Origin: Mycobacterium sp. shizuoka-1
GTDB lineage: Bacteria > Actinomycetota > Actinomycetes > Mycobacteriales > Mycobacteriaceae
DNA: 64,000 nucleotides
Direction of reading: 5' to 3'
Assembly (NCBI RefSeq): GCF_002723835.1
Contig: NZ_BEWG01000115.1
Location: 62,001-126,000 of the forward strand
Shown: one piece after another, positions 41,252 to 49,842 of the stretch
Layout of the letters: each line of letters starts with the position of its first letter
How positions within the stretch are numbered: position 1 is the first letter of the stretch
The notes under the pieces: generated by a model
Told to the model about the DNA's origin: nothing
Seen by the model: the letters and a program-made list of their open reading frames with translations, nothing else
The model's database searches: none
Translations under genes and position numbers: made by a program

Positions 41252-42144
41252 GCCGATCCCGGTACAGATCCTGGTTCAGTGCCGGCGACGATCGGGACGC
41301 GTACGGTGTTGCCCCATTCCGTCCACGAGCCGTCGTAGTTGCGGACGCCGGGAATGCCCAGCAGATAGGTCAGCACGAACCAGGTGTGGCTGGACCGCTC
41401 GCCGATACGGCAGTAGGCGATGATGTCGTCACCGGGCTCGACGAACGAGTAGACCTCCTCGAGGTCGGCCCGGTTGCGGAAGCGGCCGCTGTCGTCGGCC
41501 GCCTTGGCCCACGGCACCGACACCGCGGTGGGGATGTGCCCGCCGCGCAGCGCACCCTCCTCCGGATAGTCGGGCATGTGGGTGCGCTCGCCGGTGTACT
41601 CCTGAGGCGATCGCACATCGATCAATGTCGAATGGCCAAGGGAGGCAAGCACATCGTCCTTGTATGCCCGGATGGCGGCGTCGTTGCGCTCGACCACCGG
41701 ATAGCCGGAGCCGGTCTTGCTCGGAACGTCGAGCGTGGTGTCCCGGCCGTCGGAGATCCACAGGTCCCGGCCGCCGTTGAGCAGCCGGACATCCTGGTGG
41801 CCGAACAGGGTGAACACCCACAACGCGTAGGCGGCCCACCAGTTGCTCTTGTCGCCGTAGATGACGACGGTGTCGTCCCGGGAGATGCCTTTGCGGTTCA
41901 TCAGCTCGGCGAACTGCGCGCCGCTGATGTAGTCGCGCACCTGGGGATCGTTGAGGTCGGTGTGCCAGTCGATCTTGACCGCACCCGGGATGTGGCCGAT
42001 GTCGTAGAGCAACACGTCTTCGTCGGACTCCACGATGGCCAGGCCGGGGGTACCCAGGTGCGCAGACAGCCAGTCCGCGGTGACCAGGCGTTCCGGGTGG
42101 GCGTAGTCCTTGAGGACGGGGCTGGGATCTGCGGGAAGTGGCAC
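41248..42144 (-). CDS. sseA: Thiosulfate sulfurtransferase SseA (two-domain rhodanese)
   Basis: 298 residues from GTG 42144. Two rhodanese domains: the N-terminal inactive one (LVTADWLSAHLGTPGLAIVE) and the C-terminal one with active Cys245 in the loop YCRIGERSSH. CRIGERS is the loop typical of bacterial SseA-type thiosulfate:cyanide sulfurtransferases. It moves sulfane sulfur, plausibly to the SufE-like protein whose gene overlaps its stop. It lies in the accD5-accE5-maf-sseA-sufE run. Confidence 0.92.
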   Translation of the reverse strand: MPLPADPSPVLKDYAHPERLVTADWLSAHLGTPGLAIVESDEDVLLYDIGHIPGAVKIDWHTDLNDPQVRDYISGAQFAELMNRKGISRDDTVVIYGDKSNWWAAYALWVFTLFGHQDVRLLNGGRDLWISDGRDTTLDVPSKTGSGYPVVERNDAAIRAYKDDVLASLGHSTLIDVRSPQEYTGERTHMPDYPEEGALRGGHIPTAVSVPWAKAADDSGRFRNRADLEEVYSFVEPGDDIIAYCRIGERSSHTWFVLTYLLGIPGVRNYDGSWTEWGNTVRVPIVAGTEPGSVPGSA

Positions 42145-42164
42145 GACGATGAGCCTACCGCCGA

Positions 42165-42806
42165 TCAGCGGACCGGATTGGCCGCCCAGAGATCACCGAT
42201 CGCCAGCCCGAGGTCGCCGAGCAGCCGATGCGTCACCGACAGGCCCAGGCCCACCACGTTGGACGGGTCGCCGTCCACGCCGTCGACGAACCAGCCGCCC
42301 AGCCCGTCCAGGGTGAAGGCGCCGGCGACCTGCAACGGCTCACCGCTGGCCAGGTAGGCCGCCAGGTCGGCGGGGCTGGGGGTGCCGAACCGCACCCGGG
42401 TGACGACCGCCTCGGTCGCGGTCCGCACCGCCCCGCCGTGGCGCACCCGGATCAGACAGTGTCCGGTGTAGAGCAGGCCGTCGCGACCCGCCATCGAATC
42501 CCATTGCTGCGCCGCCTGTTCGGCTGTCCCCGGTTTCCCGCACGGCCGACCGTCGAGGTACAGCATCGAATCGCAGCCGATCACAACACAATCCGCGGCG
42601 ACCGCGTGGTCGAGGACCTGCGCCACGGCGTGGGCCTTGGCCGCGGCCAAAGCGGTGACGACGTTGCCGGGTTGCGCCTCGGTGCCGAGGTTCGCCAGGA
42701 TCGCGTCCTCGTCGACGCCGGAGACCACAACCAACGGGTCGATACCGGCGCTGCGCAGCACTTTGAGCCGGCCGGTCGATGCCGAGCCGAGGACGATGCG
42801 CGTCAT
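42165..42806 (-). CDS. Maf-family nucleotide pyrophosphatase
   Basis: 213 residues from ATG 42806 (MTRIVLGSASTGRLKVL). LGSAS near the start and CVVIGCDSML (metal-binding Asp) are Maf signatures; RDGLLYTGHCL and the central acidic residues follow. Maf proteins hydrolyse non-canonical or modified nucleoside triphosphates to monophosphates. The ATG overlaps the accE5 stop. Maf between accE5 and sseA is the same order as in M. tuberculosis (Rv3282, from memory). Confidence 0.9.
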   Translation of the reverse strand: MTRIVLGSASTGRLKVLRSAGIDPLVVVSGVDEDAILANLGTEAQPGNVVTALAAAKAHAVAQVLDHAVAADCVVIGCDSMLYLDGRPCGKPGTAEQAAQQWDSMAGRDGLLYTGHCLIRVRHGGAVRTATEAVVTRVRFGTPSPADLAAYLASGEPLQVAGAFTLDGLGGWFVDGVDGDPSNVVGLGLSVTHRLLGDLGLAIGDLWAANPVR

Positions 42807-43234
42807 CAGCGACGCATGTGCGTCCGCTCCAGCAGCGTCACCCGATGCCAGCTGTGGATCGAATAACGCAACTTGTCGACCGGATGACCCCACATGTTGA
42901 GCTCCTGGGCGCCCGGTCCCGGGTTGCCGCCGCTGGCCGCGGCCAGCACGGTGACCAGGGCCGCGATGTCCTCGTCGGACGGGTTGCCCCGCTCGATGCG
43001 GATCTCGGGAGCCTGCGCTTGCGGGTTGTCCAGCGTCATGTCCCGAGGGTCGCTGACCTCGGTGATGTCTTCGTGCTTCGTCACAGTGGTCCGATCGTTC
43101 GCTCGTTCGCTGCGCTGTATCGACTCACGCCGCCCCAACCGTTCGTCTCGTTCGCTGCGCTCTCTCGACTCACGCCGCCCCAACCGTTCGTCTCGTTCGC
43201 TGCGCTCTCTCGACTCACAGCGGGATGTTCCCAT
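42806..43234 (-). CDS. accE5: Acyl-CoA carboxylase epsilon subunit AccE5 with repetitive N-terminus
   Basis: 142 residues from ATG 43234, overlapping accD5 by 20 bp. The conserved epsilon core is C-terminal: IERGNPSDEDIAALVTVLAA then WGHPVDKLRYSIHSWHR and RTHMRR. The N-terminal 50 residues start MGTSRCES and consist of 15-residue repeats (RERSERDERLGRRES) encoded by a 45-bp tandem repeat. M. tuberculosis AccE5 also begins MGT..CES followed by a different acidic repeat, from memory, which supports this long start. A shorter GTG start at 43084 would remove the repeats. AccE5 stimulates AccA3-AccD5 carboxylase. Confidence 0.85.
   Translation of the reverse strand: MGTSRCESRERSERDERLGRRESRERSERDERLGRRESIQRSERANDRTTVTKHEDITEVSDPRDMTLDNPQAQAPEIRIERGNPSDEDIAALVTVLAAASGGNPGPGAQELNMWGHPVDKLRYSIHSWHRVTLLERTHMRR
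43097..43220. repeat. 45-bp in-frame tandem repeat inside accE5
   Basis: CGACTCACGCCGCCCCAACC starts at 43121 and 43166, and CGACTCAC recurs at 43211: exact 45-bp spacing, with a degenerate partial copy at 43097-43120. On the coding strand each unit contains AGAGCGCAGCGA, sharing the GAGCGCAGCGA core with the arrays at 1751 and 29045. 45 bp is a multiple of three, so copy number can change without breaking the frame. Confidence 0.92.
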
Positions 43235-44843
43235 GCTTCTTCGGCGGAACCTGGGCGATCTTGCGTTCCAGCAGTCGCAGCGCCGTGGAGATGTAGCCGC
43301 GGGTGTGCGACGGCGGGATCACCGCGTCCACGTAGCCCCGCTCGGCGGCGATGTACGGGTTCACCAGCGTGTCCTCGTAGTCCTGCTGCAGTTCCAGACG
43401 CAGGGCATCGACGTCCTTACCCTCGGCGGCCGCCTCCTTGAGCTGTGAGCGGTACACGAAGCCGACCGCGCCCGACGCACCCATGACCGCAATCTGCGCG
43501 GTCGGCCAAGCCACGTTGACGTCGCAGCCCATGTCCTTGGAGCCCATGACGCAGTACGCGCCGCCGTAGGCCTTGCGGGTGATCACGGTGATCTTGGCGA
43601 CCGTGGCCTCGCCGTAGGCGTACAGCAGCTTGGCGCCGCGCCGAATGATGCCGTTGTACTCCTGCTCGGTACCGGGCAGGAAGCCCGGCACGTCGACCAG
43701 CATCACGATCGGGATGTTGAAGCAATCGCAGGTCCGGACGAAGCGGGCGGCCTTCTCCGAGGCGTTTATGTCCAGGCAGCCGGCGAACTGGGTGGGCTGG
43801 TTGGCGACGATGCCTACGGGGCGACCGTCCACCCTCCCGAAGCCGACGATGATGTTCTGCGCGTAACCGGCCTGGACCTCGAGGAACTCGTCGTCGTCGA
43901 GGATGCGGGTGATCACCTCGTGCATGTCGTACGGCTGGTTCGGCGAATCCGGGATCAGCGTGTCCAGCTCGAGGTCCTCGTCGGTGAGGTTCTCCTCGAT
44001 CGCGCCCGGGTGCGGCGGCGCCGGGTAGCGCGGCGGCTCGGCGTAGTTGTTCGGCGGCAGATAGCTCAGCAGGTCGCGGACGTAGTCCAGGGCGTCCTGT
44101 TCGCCGGAGGCGACGTAGTGCACGGTGCCCGACTTGGCCATGTGGGTGTGGGCGCCGCCCAGTTCTTCCATGGTCACGTCTTCACCGGTGACGGTCTTGA
44201 TGACGTCGGGACCGGTGATGAACATCTGGCTGGTCTGGTCGACCATGATCACGAAGTCGGTCAACGCAGGGGAGTACACGTGGCCGCCGGCGGCCGCGCC
44301 CATGATCAGCGAGATCTGCGGGATCACGCCGGACGCCTTGATGTTGTTGTGGAAGATCCGGCTGTAGAGGCCCAGCGAGACCACACCCTCCTGGATGCGG
44401 GCACCGGCACCGTCGTTGATGCCGATCAGCGGCCGGCCGGTCTTGAGGGCCAGTTCCTGGACCTTGACGATCTTCTCGCCGTAGACCTCGCCGAGACTGC
44501 CGCCGAACACGGTGGCGTCCTGGCTGAAGATGCAGACCTCGCGGCCGTCGATGGTGCCGTAGCCGGTCACCACGCCGTCGCCGACCGGGCGGTTCTTCTC
44601 CAGGCCGAAGTTGGTGGAGCGGTGCCGGGCCAGCGCGTCGAGCTCGACGAACGAGCCCTCGTCGAGCAGCGCCAGGATGCGTTCGCGAGCGGTGAGCTTG
44701 CCCTTGGCGTGGACCTTCTCCACGGCGGTCTCGCCGACCGGGTGCAGCGATTCCTCGGCACGCTGGCGCAGGTCGGCCAGCTTGCCTGCGGTCGTGTGGA
44801 TGTCGATCGTGTGCTCGGCTGCCGGTTCCTTAACGCTCGTCAT
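43215..44843 (-). CDS. accD5: Propionyl-CoA carboxylase beta subunit AccD5
   Basis: 542 residues from ATG 44843. It is a carboxyltransferase with two crotonase-like halves; the oxyanion-type glycine motifs GGSLGEVYGEKI and DGAGARIQEGV, and GVIPQISLIMGAAAGGHVYSP (in part), are clear. It uses carboxybiotin of AccA3 to carboxylate propionyl-CoA (and acetyl-CoA), giving methylmalonyl-CoA for branched lipids. The MT-SVKEPAAEHTIDIHTTAG start matches the family. It is first in the run accD5-accE5-maf-sseA-sufE. Confidence 0.96.
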   Translation of the reverse strand: MTSVKEPAAEHTIDIHTTAGKLADLRQRAEESLHPVGETAVEKVHAKGKLTARERILALLDEGSFVELDALARHRSTNFGLEKNRPVGDGVVTGYGTIDGREVCIFSQDATVFGGSLGEVYGEKIVKVQELALKTGRPLIGINDGAGARIQEGVVSLGLYSRIFHNNIKASGVIPQISLIMGAAAGGHVYSPALTDFVIMVDQTSQMFITGPDVIKTVTGEDVTMEELGGAHTHMAKSGTVHYVASGEQDALDYVRDLLSYLPPNNYAEPPRYPAPPHPGAIEENLTDEDLELDTLIPDSPNQPYDMHEVITRILDDDEFLEVQAGYAQNIIVGFGRVDGRPVGIVANQPTQFAGCLDINASEKAARFVRTCDCFNIPIVMLVDVPGFLPGTEQEYNGIIRRGAKLLYAYGEATVAKITVITRKAYGGAYCVMGSKDMGCDVNVAWPTAQIAVMGASGAVGFVYRSQLKEAAAEGKDVDALRLELQQDYEDTLVNPYIAAERGYVDAVIPPSHTRGYISTALRLLERKIAQVPPKKHGNIPL

Positions 44844-44930
44844 GGGTGACGATGGTATCGGCAACCTTAAGGAGGCGCTAAGGGCACCACGTGTCTTGCC
44901 TTCGCGTGTCCGGTGGCGTAGGAGATGACC

Positions 44931-45449
44931 ATGGGATATCCCGAGAACGTGCTGGCCGCGGGCGAGCAGGTCGTGTTGCACCGCCACCCGCACTGGAAGC
45001 GCCTGGTCGGCCCGGTTCTGGTGCTGCTGATCGCGACCGTGGCGGCATCCTTCGTGGCGGCGCTGGTCAACAACACCAGCTGGGATCCGACCGCCAAGAA
45101 GGTGCTCTTCGGCGTCATCGCCGCGATCTGGCTGATCCTGGTGGGCTGGCTGACGCTGTGGAAGTTCTTCAATTGGCTCACAACGCATTTCGTGATCACC
45201 GACCGTCGGGTGATGTTCCGCCACGGGCTGCTGACCCGCTCGGGCATCGACATCCCGCTGGCGCGGATCAACAGCGTGGAGTTTCGGCACGGACTGCTCG
45301 ACCGGATGCTGCGCACCGGCACGCTGATCATCGAATCGGCGAGCCAGGACCCCCTGGAATTCCACGACATTCCCCGCGTGGAGCGGGTGCACTCACTGCT
45401 GTATCACGAAGTCTTCGACACCCTGGGCGCCGAAGAATCGCCCAGCTGA
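44931..45449 (+). CDS. Bacterial PH-domain (DUF304/bPH2) membrane protein
   Basis: 172 residues from the ATG at 44931 (MGYPENVLAAGEQVV), preceded by GGAG at a good distance; the ATG at 44925 is less likely. Two membrane segments (LVGPVLVLLIATVAASFVAAL as the first, VIAAIWLILVGWLTLW as the second, quoted in part) are followed by the PH-like domain: FVITDRRVMFRHGLLTR, IPLARINSVEFRHGLLDR, GTLIIESAS. It corresponds to M. tuberculosis Rv3278c. Role unknown. Its 3' end overlaps the convergent gtrA-like gene by 46 bp. Confidence 0.88.
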   Translation: MGYPENVLAAGEQVVLHRHPHWKRLVGPVLVLLIATVAASFVAALVNNTSWDPTAKKVLFGVIAAIWLILVGWLTLWKFFNWLTTHFVITDRRVMFRHGLLTRSGIDIPLARINSVEFRHGLLDRMLRTGTLIIESASQDPLEFHDIPRVERVHSLLYHEVFDTLGAEESPS

Positions 45450-46078
45450 CGCTGGGACCGACGGCGCCGCAGCGGTGTCACGGTGCCGCCGGCCTCGTAC
45501 TCGTCCTCGAGCGCCTCGGCGAAACCGCCGCCGGTGAGCGCGGACTCCAGCCCCTTGTCGTGGCTCGGGCCGAACTCGTCGGGGAACACCCAGCGGCGGA
45601 ACGCCCAGAACCGGAATGCCATCTGCAGCAGGTTGCCCAGCACGTAGGCCGAGATGAAGTCGGCGATGTTCTCGACGGTCAGCGTGACGTGCGGCACGCG
45701 CAGCTCCAGGACGTAGCTGGAGAACCACAGCGGCGCCATGCTCAACAGCACGCCGACGCCGCTGACCGCGAAGAACAGCAGCGCCTCATGGTGACGTTCG
45801 CGGCCTCCGCGGTTGCGGAAGCTCCATTCCCGGTTCAGCACATAGGAGGCGATCACCGCGACGATGCCTGCGATCACCTTGGCGGTGACCGGCTTGGGCT
45901 CGAGGATGGTCAGCTTCAGGGTGTAGAAGATCGCCGAGTCGATGATGAACGTCGTCGCACCGACGATCGCGAACTTGATGAGCTCGTGATGCCGCTCGGC
46001 GAAGGGCCGGATCGGTCGGGGCAGCCGAGCGATCGTGGCATCTGCGAAAGACACAAGGAGCAAGTCTACGGAAGTCAC
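45404..46078 (-). CDS. GtrA-like polysaccharide export/flippase-type membrane protein
   Basis: 224 residues with four hydrophobic segments: FAIVGATTFIIDSAIFYTL, KVIAGIVAVIASYVLNREWSF (in part), ALLFFAVSGVGVLLSMAPLW, and ISAYVLGNLLQMAFRFWAFR. The NREWSF...FRFWAFRRWVF pattern is characteristic of GtrA proteins, which are thought to move lipid-linked sugars across membranes. In mycobacteria such a protein could serve arabinan or mannan precursors; the exact role is unknown. It is divergent from purK by 33 bp. Confidence 0.88.
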   Translation of the reverse strand: MTSVDLLLVSFADATIARLPRPIRPFAERHHELIKFAIVGATTFIIDSAIFYTLKLTILEPKPVTAKVIAGIVAVIASYVLNREWSFRNRGGRERHHEALLFFAVSGVGVLLSMAPLWFSSYVLELRVPHVTLTVENIADFISAYVLGNLLQMAFRFWAFRRWVFPDEFGPSHDKGLESALTGGGFAEALEDEYEAGGTVTPLRRRRSQRQLGDSSAPRVSKTS

Positions 46079-46111
46079 CGTAGGTGTGCGTACTCGCGCA
46101 GGTCTGACACC

Positions 46112-47329
46112 ATGATGGCCGTGTCAAAGCGCCCCACACCCCCCACCGTCGCCATGGTCGGCGGCGGCCAGTTGGCCAGGATGACCCACCAGGCGGCGAT
46201 CGCGCTGGGCCAGAGCCTGCGGGTGCTGTCCGTCAGCGCCGACGATCCGGCCGCCCAGGTGGCCCCGGACGTGGTGATCGGCGAGCACACCGACCTCGAC
46301 GCGCTGCGCCGGGCGGCCGAGGGGGCCGCCGTGCTGACGTTCGACCACGAGCATGTGCCGACCGAGATGCTCGACACGCTGGTCGCCGAGGGCGTCACGG
46401 TCGCGCCACCGCCCGAGGCACTCGTGCATGCCCAGGACAAGCTGGTGATGCGGCGCAAGCTGGCCGCGCTGGGCGCACCGATCCCGCGGTTCACCGCGGT
46501 CGCCGGCGTCGAGGACGTGGACGCATTCGCCGCCGAGATCGGTGGCCCGCTGGTCATCAAGACCGTTCGCGGCGGGTACGACGGCCGCGGCGTGGTGCTG
46601 GCCGACGATCTGGCGCAGGCCCGCGAGGTGGTCGCCGGCTACCTGGCCGAGGGCGTGCCGGTGCTGCTCGAGGAGCGGGTGGCGATGCGTCGCGAGCTCT
46701 CGGCGCTGGTCGCCCGGTCGCCGTTCGGCCAGGGCGCCGCCTGGCCGATCGTGGAGACGGTGCAGCGCGACGGCATCTGCGTGACGGTGATCGCCCCGGC
46801 GCCGGGGCTGTCCGAGGAGCTGGCCGGGGCGGCCGAACAGCTCGGTCTACGGCTGGCCGCGGAGCTGGGCGTGGTCGGTGTGCTCGCGGTCGAACTGTTC
46901 GAGACCGTCGACGGCGCACTGCTGGTCAACGAGTTGGCCATGCGCCCGCACAACTCGGGCCACTGGACCATGGACGGGGCGGTGACCAGCCAGTTCGAGC
47001 AGCACCTTCGGGCCGTGCTGGACTACCCGCTCGGCGACACCCGGCCCGTCGCGCCGGTGACCGTGATGGCCAACGTGCTCGGCGCCCCGCAGGCCCCGCA
47101 GATGAGCCTCGACGAACGGCTGCATCACCTGTTCGGACGGATTCCGGACGCCAAGGTCCACCTCTACGGCAAGACCGAGCGGCCGGGTCGCAAGGTGGGC
47201 CACGTCAACATCGTCGGGTGTGGGGAACGCGACGTGAACCGGGTGCGGGAACGCGCCGAGCGGGCTGCACACTGGTTGTCGCACGCAGAGTGGACGGACG
47301 GATGGGACGGGCACAGCGCCAATGACTGA
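46112..47329 (+). CDS. purK: 5-(carboxyamino)imidazole ribonucleotide synthase PurK
   Basis: 405 residues; start ATG 46112 or 46115. An ATP-grasp enzyme: TVAMVGGGQLARM at the N-terminus, FDHEHVPTE, KTVRGGYDGRGV in the ATP-binding loop, and NELAMRPHNSGHWTMDG, which is diagnostic of PurK. It converts AIR, bicarbonate and ATP to N5-CAIR in purine synthesis. It overlaps purE by 8 bp, and the two act in sequence. Confidence 0.96.
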   Translation: MMAVSKRPTPPTVAMVGGGQLARMTHQAAIALGQSLRVLSVSADDPAAQVAPDVVIGEHTDLDALRRAAEGAAVLTFDHEHVPTEMLDTLVAEGVTVAPPPEALVHAQDKLVMRRKLAALGAPIPRFTAVAGVEDVDAFAAEIGGPLVIKTVRGGYDGRGVVLADDLAQAREVVAGYLAEGVPVLLEERVAMRRELSALVARSPFGQGAAWPIVETVQRDGICVTVIAPAPGLSEELAGAAEQLGLRLAAELGVVGVLAVELFETVDGALLVNELAMRPHNSGHWTMDGAVTSQFEQHLRAVLDYPLGDTRPVAPVTVMANVLGAPQAPQMSLDERLHHLFGRIPDAKVHLYGKTERPGRKVGHVNIVGCGERDVNRVRERAERAAHWLSHAEWTDGWDGHSAND

Positions 47330-47828
47330 CAAACCGGTGGTCGGCTTGATCATGGGCTCCGACAGCGACTGGCCGGTGATGGAGGCCGCCGCCGAGGCGC
47401 TGGCGGAATTCGAGGTGCCCTTCGAGGTCGGAGTCGTGTCGGCGCACCGCACGCCGGGCCGGATGCTGGACTACGCCCGCGGCGCCGCGGCGCGCGACAT
47501 CAAGGTGATCATCGCCGGGGCCGGCGGCGCCGCCCACCTGCCTGGGATGGTGGCCTCGGCCACCCCGCTGCCGGTGATCGGGGTGCCGGTGCCGTTGGCC
47601 AGGCTCGACGGGCTCGATTCCTTGCTGTCGATCGTCCAGATGCCCGCCGGGGTGCCGGTGGCCACGGTGTCGATCGGCGGTGCGCGCAACGCCGGACTGC
47701 TGGCGGTTCGCATCCTGGCCGCGTCGGATGTCGTGCTGCGCAAGCGGATGGCCAAGTTTCAGGACGACCTGGAAGCGCTGGTCTTGGAGAAGGACCGGGC
47801 GCTGCGTGAGCGATTACTCGGTGAGTGA
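47322..47828 (+). CDS. purE: 5-(carboxyamino)imidazole ribonucleotide mutase PurE
   Basis: 168 residues. VGLIMGSDSDWPVM at the N-terminus and VVSAHRTPGRMLDYA are PurE class I signatures; GAGGAAHLPGMVA and VPLARLDGLDSLLSIVQMP (in part) complete the active site. It isomerises N5-CAIR to CAIR. Its start lies inside the purK 3' end, so translation is coupled. Confidence 0.96.
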   Translation: MTDKPVVGLIMGSDSDWPVMEAAAEALAEFEVPFEVGVVSAHRTPGRMLDYARGAAARDIKVIIAGAGGAAHLPGMVASATPLPVIGVPVPLARLDGLDSLLSIVQMPAGVPVATVSIGGARNAGLLAVRILAASDVVLRKRMAKFQDDLEALVLEKDRALRERLLGE

Positions 47829-47869
47829 AGACCCGGGTAAAGTGACCCGCGAGTAGCAAGGAGGCTGTG

Positions 47870-49030
47870 ATGGCGGGAAATCCGGATTTCGACGTGTTCA
47901 AGTTGCCCGAGGAGCACGACGAGTTGCGGGCGGCGATTCGGGCGTTGGCCGAAAAAGAGATCGCGCCGTACGCGGCGGACTGCGACGAGAACTCGCGGTT
48001 CCCGCAGGAGGCGTTGGATGCGCTGAACGCGTCGGGATTCAACGCGGTGCACGTGCCCGAGGAGTACGGCGGGCAGGGTGCCGACTCGGTGGCCGCATGC
48101 ATCGTCATCGAGGAGGTCGCCCGGGTCGACGCGTCGGCGTCGCTGATCCCGGCGGTCAACAAGCTCGGCACCATGGGTTTGATCCTGCGCGGATCCGACG
48201 AGCTGAAGAGCAAGGTGCTGCCGTCGATCGCCTCCGGTGAGGCGATGGCGTCGTATGCGCTGTCCGAGCGAGAGGCCGGCAGCGACGCGGCGTCGATGCG
48301 TACCCGCGCCAAGGCCGATGGCGACGACTGGATCCTCAACGGAGCCAAGGCGTGGATCACCAACGGCGGCAAGTCATCCTGGTACACGGTGATGGCGGTG
48401 ACCGATCCCGACAAGGGCGCCAACGGCATCTCGGCGTTCATGGTCCACATCGACGACGAGGGCTTCACCATCGGGCCCAAGGAACGCAAGCTGGGGATCA
48501 AGGGCTCGCCGACCACCGAGCTGTACTTCGAGAACTGCCGCATCCCGGGCGACCGGATGGTCGGCGACCCGGGTACCGGGTTCAAAACGGCGCTGGCCAC
48601 CCTCGACCACACCCGCCCGACGATCGGCGCCCAAGCCGTCGGCATCGCGCAGGGCGCGCTGGACGCGGCGATCGCCTACACCAAGGACCGCAAGCAGTTC
48701 GGCTCGTCGATCAGCAGCTTCCAGGGTGTGCAGTTCATGCTCGCCGACATGGCGATGAAGGTCGAAGCCGCCCGGCTGATGGTGTACTCGGCCGCGGCCC
48801 GCGCCGAGCGCGGTGAGCACGACCTCGGGTTCATCTCGGCCGCGTCGAAGTGCTTCGCCTCCGACGTCGCGATGGAGGTGACCACCGACGCCGTGCAGTT
48901 GTTCGGCGGCGCCGGCTACACCGTGGACTTCCCGGTCGAGCGCATGATGCGCGACGCCAAGATCACCCAGATCTACGAGGGCACCAACCAGATTCAGCGG
49001 GTTGTGATGTCCCGCGCGCTGCTGCGCTAG
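47870..49030 (+). CDS. fadE25: Acyl-CoA dehydrogenase FadE25
   Basis: 386 residues from ATG 47870, preceded by AAGGAGG. An acyl-CoA dehydrogenase: MASYALSEREAGSDAASM, WITNGGKSSWYTVMA, and GYTVDFPVERMMRDAKITQIYEGT (quoted in part), the last containing the catalytic Glu position and IYEGTNQIQ signature. It introduces the alpha,beta double bond of acyl-CoA using FAD. The substrate chain length is not readable. It follows purE by 41 bp, as in M. tuberculosis (Rv3274c, from memory). Confidence 0.93.
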   Translation: MAGNPDFDVFKLPEEHDELRAAIRALAEKEIAPYAADCDENSRFPQEALDALNASGFNAVHVPEEYGGQGADSVAACIVIEEVARVDASASLIPAVNKLGTMGLILRGSDELKSKVLPSIASGEAMASYALSEREAGSDAASMRTRAKADGDDWILNGAKAWITNGGKSSWYTVMAVTDPDKGANGISAFMVHIDDEGFTIGPKERKLGIKGSPTTELYFENCRIPGDRMVGDPGTGFKTALATLDHTRPTIGAQAVGIAQGALDAAIAYTKDRKQFGSSISSFQGVQFMLADMAMKVEAARLMVYSAAARAERGEHDLGFISAASKCFASDVAMEVTTDAVQLFGGAGYTVDFPVERMMRDAKITQIYEGTNQIQRVVMSRALLR

Positions 49031-49821
49031 TCGGGTTGCTCGGCCGGTCGCAGGTGGGTGATGTCGCCGGCCGACACCGTGACGACCTCGGTGCCGGTGT
49101 CGATACTCAGCCGGCCCAGGGCGTCGATATCGCTTGCAACACCGGTGATCTCGCGATCGCCGGGCAGGATGGCCCGCACCTGGCTACCCAGAGTGAGGCT
49201 GCGGCTGCGGTAGTCGGCGACCAGGGCCGGGTCGGGACCGTGCGCCGCCTGCCACGCCTGGATGCGCGCGGTCAGCTCGCGCAGGATCGCTGCGATCAGG
49301 ACGTCGCGGTCCAGCATCTGCGCCCCCAGCATCTGCAGTGAGGTGGCCCGGGGGTCGGGTGCCTCCGCCGCAGTCAACGTCACGTTGAGGCCGAGGCCCA
49401 CCACGATGATCGGATCGGGGGCGGCCACCTCGGCCAGGATGCCGGCGAGCTTGCCGCTGCCCACCAGCACATCGTTGGGCCACTTCACGCCGGCCTCGAC
49501 GCCGGTACTGGTTCGGACGGCGTCGACCAGTGCCACGCCGGTGAGCAGCGGCAGCCAGCCCCACGCCTCGGCTGGGACTCCGTCGGCGGCCACGCCGACC
49601 GACAGCGCGATCTGTGAGCGCGGTGGCGCCGACCAGCTGCGGCCGTTGCGGCCGCGGCCTGCGCTCTGGTGTTCGGCGAGCAGCACCGCGCCGCGGATGT
49701 CCTCACCGGCGGCATGCCGGGCCAGCAAGTCGGCATTGGTGGAACCGGTCTCGTCGACCACGTCGATGCGCCCGGGGACGTGGTCTCGGATCGCGCTGAG
49801 ATTCAGTGGGGCTCGGTGCAC
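49027..49821 (-). CDS. birA: Biotin-[acetyl-CoA-carboxylase] ligase BirA
   Basis: 264 residues from GTG 49821. The ligase motif GRGRNGRSWSAP binds biotinyl-AMP, with STNADLL before it and GVKWPNDVLVG after it; the small SH3-like C-terminal domain (SRSLTLGSQVRAILPGD) is present. No N-terminal DNA-binding domain, so it is the monofunctional type. It biotinylates AccA3 Lys561. In M. tuberculosis birA adjoins accD5; here it is the last gene of the cpsA operon and overlaps fadE25 by 4 bp. Confidence 0.92.
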   Translation of the reverse strand: MHRAPLNLSAIRDHVPGRIDVVDETGSTNADLLARHAAGEDIRGAVLLAEHQSAGRGRNGRSWSAPPRSQIALSVGVAADGVPAEAWGWLPLLTGVALVDAVRTSTGVEAGVKWPNDVLVGSGKLAGILAEVAAPDPIIVVGLGLNVTLTAAEAPDPRATSLQMLGAQMLDRDVLIAAILRELTARIQAWQAAHGPDPALVADYRSRSLTLGSQVRAILPGDREITGVASDIDALGRLSIDTGTEVVTVSAGDITHLRPAEQPD

Positions 49822-49842
49822 CCACGGCAGCCTAGTGCTGCC

